DNA of 64,000 bases from Sialis fuliginosa. Its lineage: Eukaryota > Arthropoda > Insecta > Megaloptera > Sialidae. The DNA lies in contig OY540818.1 of NCBI GenBank assembly GCA_961205875.1, positions 12,436,761 to 12,500,760 of the forward strand, in the 5' to 3' direction. The notes under the pieces are model-generated. The model worked only from the letters and a program-made list of their open reading frames with translations. It was not told the DNA's origin and searched no databases. Positions 57,094 to 64,000 of this stretch are shown one piece after another. The first letter of the stretch is position 1. Each line of letters starts with the position of its first letter. The position numbers and the translations under genes were made by a program.

Positions 57094-58511
57094 CTAGCAA
57101 ATACCATTAAGTAAAAATAAACTAGGACCTGGATGAATTATCCTGGTACTACCCAAACATTCATTATCTAAATAAAATACAGCATACTGTCCAGCAGTCA
57201 CAGCTCGTGTTGGTTTATCTAAATTAATTAATAGATGTCCGTTTTCGTTTTTCACTACTTTGCATTCTAATAAAGGTTTTGTATGTTGAAACCGGAATTT
57301 ACAATTCAATACAATGTTTTTTTGAAGACTTTTTGGTTCTTCATGAATCCAGTAAGGTTGCGATGTAAAAATTAATTGAGTGTACAAGATGGGATGATTT
57401 GTTGTAAGTGCCTAAAACAAATTAAAATACGGTCGGGATTTGCATTTATTTTTAAATACTCCTAAATAAATAAAAATTATTATTTACCACATATATTGTA
57501 TTTGACAAAGGTTCTTTCCTAGCAATAAAATATTTATGTTTAAATCCACCCAATTTTGCTCCTTGTCCTAACGTCCAGTGATGAAACCCCTTATGAGTTC
57601 CTACGATTTTTCCATCACTGATATCTACAAACAATCCGGGTTTATCTTCTATATACTGTAAAATATTTCATTAATAAAAATTATAGAAAATTAAGATATT
57701 TTTTATTAAAAAAATATCATTACTTCAGATATAAAATTACTAAAATTTCTTTCTCCAATGAAACATATTCCTACACTATCTGGTTTGTTCGAAACAATGT
57801 TTAAGTCTTGTTCTATAGCTATTTGTCTCACTGACGATTTTACTAAATTTCCTATCGGAAACATTGTCCGTCTCAGTGCGTGTTGTGGTATTTGCGACAG
57901 GAAAAATGTTTGATCTTTGTGTTTATCTTTAGACATTAATAACTTCACTTCTGAAATTTTTATTTGTAAATTAATACATTAAATATATTAATATGCAAAC
58001 ATAACATATATTTACTTTTATTTTCTATAAAATTTTCTAAATAACAACCAAAACTGGAACATGCGTAATGGCCTGTAGCAATTGCATCAGCACCTAATTT
58101 TTGTATAGCATATCGATAAAAATGATTGAATTTTACAAAACGGTTACACAAAATATCTGGATTTGGTGTAAGGCCTAGTTGATAATCTGTTATTAAATTG
58201 CTGAAAATCATATTTAAAATGTATATTATTTATCTTGAGTAGAGTATGAAAAATTGTATTATGTACCTAAACACATTATTCCAATATTCTTTAACAAAAT
58301 TAACATGGATTAAATTAATTCCTAATTTCGAACATATTTTTTCAGCATCTTCCGCATCTCTATCTGCTGAACATCTCCCAATTTCATCTGGAATATCCCA
58401 ATTTCTCATAAAAACCCCTGTCACATCATAACCTTTACTTTTTAATAACAAAGCACTAACAGCACTATCTACCCCACCAGAAATTCCAACTACTATTTTT
58501 TTAAATATCAT
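57094..58511 (-). CDS. TRMU: mitochondrial tRNA-specific 2-thiouridylase 1
   Basis: Exons (minus): 58511-58267, 58200-58016, 57950-57724, 57655-57488, 57411-57094, giving 380 aa (human has 421). The enzyme makes 2-thiouridine at the wobble position of mitochondrial tRNAs for Lys, Glu and Gln. Seen: the PP-loop GISGGVDSA (9-17), FMRNWD, the NPDILCN block with the first catalytic-type Cys, [21 protein letters not shown], the second Cys in [23 protein letters not shown], and C-terminal [18 protein letters not shown]. All splice phases agree. The annotated Met precedes the PP-loop by only eight residues, so no mitochondrial presequence is evident; the human start is equally short. It is convergent with RBMX2. 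Confidence 0.96.
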
Positions 58512-58755
58512 TGCATAAATATTACGAATAATTTATTCATCGTTTTTTAAAATTAATACAGTTTTAGAACATAGAAGAAGAATTGTCAAGAAACGTCACA
58601 AATTGTTATACATAAATTGAAAATGATCAGCTGAGTAAACAGCTGATTGTGTTTGAATTTTGAATGGCGGGAATTTTTCAGAATACTATTGCCACTATTG
58701 CCGTCATTGCTACAAAATAAGTATGGCAAAGTAAGTATTAAGTATATATGTCTAA

Positions 58756-59030
58756 TGCCCGGTATTATAAAGAATTTGCTCGCAAATTTTCTTCCAGCGA
58801 ACGCTATCTACTAGGAGTCAAATTGTTGTGAAATTGCTCGATATTTTAAAGCAGTGGTAATAAATGTTTAATAATGTAAATGTTATGCATTTTATGAGCT
58901 ACACTTGGCAGCACTTATTTTATGTACGATTTCATTGGCTACATCTATGAGTGGTTGTCATTTATATTTAATACCTAGCAGATAGCATTAGCTGGAAAGT
59001 AATTTTAATTTGCTCAAATTAGCTCCCAGC
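58756..59030. mobile_element. PIF/Harbinger-type MITE, copy 3, one end missing
   Basis: Starts TGCCCGGTATTATAAAGAAT after TAA (58,753-58,755). Its interior is the reverse complement of the copy at 34,241-34,550 (TTAAAGCAGTGGTAATAAAT, GAGTGGTTGTCATTTATATT). The distal end degenerates near AAATTAGCTCCCAGC, and no terminal GGTATTATAAAG complement follows. Confidence 0.72.
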
Positions 59031-61045
59031 TATATGGTGGAGGTGCTGTCAGATTATAGAATGCATTTTATTGTAATTGTTTTATTCATTTATTTTAATC
59101 TGTATGTCGTAGACGCAATTAATGTATAAGGAAATTATTAAAAAATAACGAAATAACAGGAAACACATTTCAAAATTTATTAAATTTAAAGCATTAACAA
59201 ACATTGTTCACACGTTTGAATGGTCTTTAAGAAACAGTGCTTTTATAGCAACAAGCTAAATTTCATAATAATCTCTGTAAATAAAGAATAAACTTCAATA
59301 AGCAAGCATGAACTGTGTAATTTAAATTTAATATAACTATTTTTGCAATAAACATTTTAATAGTCATACGATCTTTCTTACTTTTCATTTCAATTTTGTC
59401 TTTGATTATTTATATTATTAAAGTAGAAGATTAAAAAATGGCCAGAAACTGTTTTTCTTAGTTTCCTATTTAAATTTTCTGTATCCATTTCATTATAATA
59501 ATAAATGTTTAAATAATATATAATAATAATGTTTAAAGAATTACTTGCTTCATGAAGTTTAAAATATTTAATATTGGACCAAAAAAGTCACCTTTTAAAA
59601 ATACACCTGTGCTACTTACAAAGCTAAAATCTTCAATAATTATAAATTTAATATTTATTATATCAAAAAACATTTCTATATATTATAAAAAATTGTATAA
59701 CACATATCAAACATTGTATATGATAATTATTTATTTTAAATATATATTTTATGCCTTTCGTGTGGAATAATTTGTGATTGACTTATTTTAAAATCTTGAT
59801 TTAATAAATTTAATTACTTATACAAAAAGTATGTTCAGAAAAAATAATATAATATTAACAGTAACATAAAGAATGTAAAATAATTAAAATCTAGTTTACA
59901 TATTTATAAATAATTATAAATTACACGTTTCAGGTTTCATTTAGTTAATTTTTTTATGGTGTAATATAAAAAATGGAATAACAGAAGACAAGCTACGTTT
60001 ATTGTAACTATAAAAAGATTTACAACTTTTCCATTTCACAAAGAGTTATAATACCTACAATATACAAATAAATAGAAATATAATATTTAATAGCTTTTTA
60101 AATATTAAATGGTGTTAATTTTGATATGGCATAAGTGAAACAATGCTAAATGCTATGTTTTAAATTTTATTATCTAATGCAGTAGTTCCACAATTTTTCT
60201 AATCAGATCCGCACAAACATAATCATAATGTGTGTTCTAGTTACAGAAAATGTATTCATGTAACTCAGGTCCCCAGGAGTCCACAAACCACTGTTATTAT
60301 AAATAACATATTATATTATTTGAACATACTTTTTGAAAGTCTAAAAGCTAACAATAATTATAAAACATGGTTAAAGTGAATTTGTGTAGGTGTAAATTAC
60401 ATTCCATACTAGATTTTGTAATGCACTTATAATAATAAATACTTCATATTTGTGCTCCAAAGACGTAAACAGTCAATGCACTTTAAATCAGTTAAGAAGT
60501 AGATACATTATTTAAAAACAGGGGTGTGTATTAAAAAATATTATTATTTATTCCTTTAGAATAGTAGTTGCGTAAAAAATGATATATTTTTTATTGAACT
60601 TGATATAAAGTTACGATATTTAAACTTTTATATGATATAATTGTTATACTAATAGAAAATATATCAAAATATAATCTTTAATTAGCAACTACTAAAGAAT
60701 ATTTTTTAAAACAAAAAATATTTCTTATAAAACATCGGCTAAATATTTTATTTATACACCGATGAATATATTTTCTTATATTTAATAATTTAATTTAAAT
60801 AATTAAAATACCAACCCCTTTATAAATTTTAAACACTAATTATATGTATATAGGGAGATTATAGAAATTTAAATATTCATTATATTTATTTATGTATAAA
60901 TAATAGAATATAGATAAATGTGCAATTTGTCAATCTATATTAAATATTTTTTATTTAAAATTACACTAACCATTCAGAGACAGAGTGAAGAAAAAGTGAT
61001 ACACACACACAAATCTAAGTATTAAATATATATTAATTCATAACC

Positions 61046-61149
61046 TAACTTCAGAGGAGGCATGGTAGGAATCGAATTTAGATTAGACTCATTATGTCAA
61101 CACAATGACTGATCTAAACTAATATATTCAGCTGCCTCCTGTGAAGTTA
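61046..61149 (-). repeat. short inverted-repeat element with tRNA-like features
   Basis: TAACTTCAGAGGAGGCA (61,046-61,062) and TGCCTCCTGTGAAGTTA (61,133-61,149) are inverted with one mismatch. On the minus strand the inner part begins GGAGGCA, ends TGCCTCC (a perfect 7-bp acceptor-type stem) and contains TTCGATTC as in a T-loop. However, the T-stem does not pair and the anticodon stem is irregular. It is best read as a tRNA-derived repeat or decayed tRNA-like sequence, not a functional tRNA. Confidence 0.4.
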
Positions 61150-61272
61150 TGTCACCAGCCACCATTGAAACTTGCTATAATAAAATGCTAAACAGAAATG
61201 CAAAAACGTACACTCATATTAGTATACATGTGTTTCACAACCGTTAATATCACAACTAATGAAATATATTTG

Positions 61273-62410
61273 AATCGGTGAGAAGAAGAACAATACAAGT
61301 CCAAATTCTGCCTTTTTTGTTTTTTTACATGAATCGGTTCGAAAAATGTAGATCTAAACATTGAGTGTAAGAGCAATATTATACCAGCCTTCCTTCATTG
61401 GTTTCAAGCATGTTTTTTTGTGTGAGTGGAAGAACAGTCTCTGTCCAGCACTATAGTCTGTTTTTCTACTCAGTCGTTAGGATGAATTTGGGTCTGACTG
61501 ACTACACTTGCTATACCCAGATAGAGGGGGGGGGGGGGGGGGGTTAGGAGGACCATATGGCCTGGACTCTTGAACTTCAGGGGTTTTGAAAATTGTTTAT
61601 ATTTTACACAAATATTTATAATTTATATTATTTTACATAATATGAGTTCAAATTCAAACAAAATTTAAGGATAATACAGAATTTGTTAGAAATTTCCTTA
61701 AGCTCACAAAATGGAGAAGTATGGGTACCACGAAATGTTGTTTGGCCCGGGTCTCATTGAAGCTCTCTCAGGGCCTGCTAATATATATATATATATATAT
61801 ATTATATAGAGTGTTCACATGTTTGACTGAAGTAATCTCAATAACTACTGGACTAATTTTGATAAAACCTGCACCAAAGTGTTCCTTAAAATCTCATGAG
61901 TTCTATAGGCTACATATAATCACGCTATCGCTCAAAAGAGCTGAGCAATGAATAAATTAGCTACAAAAAAAAAAGATATTAAAAAGCTAGAGAGATACAT
62001 ACCCACAGAAGCAACGGATTTTTATCAAAATATCTATTCGTGGAAAACCACCAGTGTGGAAAAAGTTGGTTAATAAGTGTCTCGCTTCTTTTTTTCAAAT
62101 TCTTTAACTTGTAATGTTTATAGTATAATACAACTTTTTGTTCAATTAAAGTGACTTTTCAGATAAAGTGCGAAGTTGAGAGGAAGAACAGTACTTGTCC
62201 AATGATTTAATAAATTTTTTTTTTACACAAACAAAATATTTTTAATGACCGTAACTACATTAACAGATTCTTGGGAACTGTGCAGAAGCAGCCGTAAAGT
62301 TAGCTGGCTTTCAAAATCAATAAGTTGTAACTTGCAAATTTTTTAAACTTAAAACTTGATTATCTCGAATTGATAATTTTGGACTAGTACTGTTCTTCTT
62401 TTCACCGATT
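61273..62410. mobile_element. possible TIR element with repeated terminal motif
   Basis: The left end AATCGGTGAGAAGAAGAACA and right end, reverse-complemented, AATCGGTGAAAAGAAGAACA continue into GTACWAGTCCAAA, about 36 bp with few mismatches. Related internal copies lie near 61,428 (GAGTGGAAGAACAGTC) and 62,170 (GAGAGGAAGAACAGTACTTG). No transposase was seen. Target duplication is unclear. Confidence 0.45.
61526..61543 (+). repeat. run of 18 G
   Basis: An uninterrupted G tract in otherwise AT-rich DNA; a similar 13-G run lies at 8,785-8,797. Length may be unreliable because such runs are hard to sequence. Confidence 0.85.
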
Positions 62411-62500
62411 AATTTGTAAAAATAAAATTATAATTTTTTCATTGTATCATTATAATTACTTCTACTTACATATAATATAATAAAATGATTTTCTATTATA

Positions 62501-62739
62501 CAGGATGTTTTAAAAAAGACGCATGCATGAAGAGATTAGAACTTATACGTAGGTATTTAATACATTAGTGTGCCACAAGTTCAATAAGTCTCAAAAATAA
62601 ATACACAAGTTTATTTCAATGACTAGATGCAGATAACCTTGATTACAGTGTTGCCATCTGACTGATATTATGGTATAAAATTTATCTACGCAGTACTACT
62701 CTTTTATCTTCAGGGTTGTGTACTTTTTAAAACACTCTG
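62501..62739. mobile_element. TA-flanked MITE, 239 bp (mariner type)
   Basis: TA on each side (62,499-62,500; 62,740-62,741); ends CAGGATGTTTTAAAAAAG and, reverse-complemented, CAGAGTGTTTTAAAAAGT. It has no coding capacity. Confidence 0.72.
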
Positions 62740-63709
62740 TAATATTGTTAATAATACTCTAATTAAAATATTTTCCTAGGCGCCAGGGTTAATAACAAAT
62801 ACCGCTCTAAACATTATTACAGCAAATGTATTAAGTTTTGTGTTTAATCGCTTTATAGAATATGTAATGTGATTTCGTTAATACAAAATATCTTCACTCT
62901 ATCTCTTTTTAATTTAATTTAAGATATTACATATTAACGTAACTATTTATAATTATATATGCAATATATTTTATTAACTCATTGTTTATTCATATTCATT
63001 CCATTTTTATTAAAAAAATAATGAATGTATAAAATTTCAATAAATTAATAATAAATTTAATTTTGTTGATAAATCATAATTTTAACAAGTTGACTGCCAG
63101 CAATATTTCCAATGTTTATGTTATTGATTGCACATATCTAAATATAATTTTGCAACAGACTTTTAAAATTTCAAAAGTTTTAACAAAATATGTCAAAAAA
63201 TATCAGAGTAAGAAAAAAAGACTAATCCTTGAAATAAATCGAAGGGATCAAGTTTTAGAGCAAAATGTTGATTGTAAAAGTTTTAGGGTTTATATCCGCG
63301 TGTTCTTGGGATGACCTTGAAAGGTTTTATCAATTAAATTGAAACCTATATTTTTTACTGATTTAATTTTTTTAACATATTTAAAAAACGGTGGGATAAA
63401 TATTGGTGGTAGTCTACCTGTTAATAGATTATAATAATAATATTAAAATAATAAGTTATCTTTAAATAAATAAAATTTATAGAAGAAACAATGAGTTACC
63501 TATATTCTCTACATCCCTGATTTATAAACAAAATGAAAATAATAATTTTAAAAATCTAATATTCCGATAAACAAATACGACAGGTTTATAATAAAAGAGA
63601 GACAAAAATGGAAGGCAGAAAGTGCAGTCTTGTATACAATAATTGTTTTTGTATGTAATTTAAGAATATAACTAGAACTAGGATTTTAATTAATGTGATA
63701 AATGTTATA

Positions 63710-63885
63710 TAGTCATACGTCCAGAGTTACGTTACTTTAGGTTCCAAACTAATTCTGTAATTCGAAAATGTATGCAAGTTCAAGTACTCTTATTTTATAT
63801 ATGAATCATGCCTCTGAAGAGCTGTAACTCCAACGCAAGTGCTACCAACTTTGGCAAATAATGATAATTGAAAAGGGTATGACTT
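63710..63885. mobile_element. decayed TA-flanked MITE related to 28,296-28,456
   Basis: Left end TAGTCATACGTCCAGAGTTA and right end, reverse-complemented, AAGTCATACCCTTTTCAAT resemble the CAGTCATACCCC family with eroded tips. The inner AACTTTGGCAAATAAT and GAGCTGTAACTCC do not match closely. Confidence 0.5.
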
Positions 63886-64000
63886 TTATTTTCCACATAT
63901 TATGACAAAAATATTTTAAAAACTGTAGCTACGTATATCTTACTTATTTCAAAATGTAATTGTTCAAATATTGATAATCATAAGTACCGTTGTTTATTTA

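Larger units (their letters stand above)
58512..64000. other. right flank without recognised genes
   Basis: AT-rich DNA with several small mobile elements (58,756-59,030; 61,046-61,149; 61,273-62,410; 62,501-62,739; 63,710-63,885), a run of 18 G (61,526-61,543) and an AT microsatellite. Open frames of 60-83 codons lack protein-like composition and splice context, and none is called. The first 100 bp presumably contain the TRMU promoter. Confidence 0.7.

Noticed and set aside
63063-63314. 83-codon plus-strand frame near the right end
   Set aside because: Composition typical of random AT-rich sequence, no splice sites or family motif.

Overview
The window is AT-rich eukaryotic DNA, almost certainly from an insect. 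The genes are intron-rich with GT-AG introns, and their proteins read as insect versions of conserved animal genes. Intergenic and intronic DNA is packed with short non-autonomous DNA transposons (hAT, pogo/Tigger-like, PIF/Harbinger and foldback types). I could not settle the insect order. No rRNA, CRISPR or bacterial-type operon is visible.

Layout: 1-9,566 has no confident gene; it is T-rich, with a few coding-like minus-strand scraps. 9,567-30,605 (+) is a 7-exon ABHD2-type alpha/beta-hydrolase gene whose 13.7-kb first intron holds many mobile elements. 30,606-36,754 is intergenic. 36,755-47,331 (+) is an 11-exon PWWP + integrase-binding-domain gene (LEDGF/PSIP1/JASPer family). Its sixth intron contains a same-strand 1,655-codon open frame (40,560-45,527) for an unrecognised nuclear-looking disordered protein. 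48,990-50,137 (-) is the minor-spliceosome protein SNRNP35 (U11/U12-35K). 54,553-56,486 (+) is RBMX2, the RES-complex RNA-binding protein, in head-to-head arrangement with SNRNP35. 57,094-58,511 (-) is TRMU/MTU1, the mitochondrial tRNA 2-thiouridylase, convergent with RBMX2. 58,512-64,000 has no gene that I recognise, only repeats.

The most unusual structure is a 3.55-kb foldback element (about 50,770-54,322) filling the shared upstream region of SNRNP35 and RBMX2. It has long inverted arms and a 1.7-kb central near-palindrome. It carries 18 copies of a 10-bp motif (TACATACGAT, three with one mismatch) in nearly strict alternating orientation, and a trio of hairpins per arm that share one loop but have different, compensated stems. 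It also carries inverted pairs of CTCF-like motifs. A smaller foldback of the same family lies in ABHD2 intron 1 (15,237-15,814). A decayed PIF/Harbinger transposase fragment abuts the left end.

Three of the six genes act in RNA processing (SNRNP35 and RBMX2 in splicing, TRMU in tRNA modification) and one reads chromatin (the PWWP-IBD protein). I see clustering but no evidence of a shared pathway. Exon joins were worked out by hand from splice consensus, reading phase and similarity to remembered human proteins; no database search was run.
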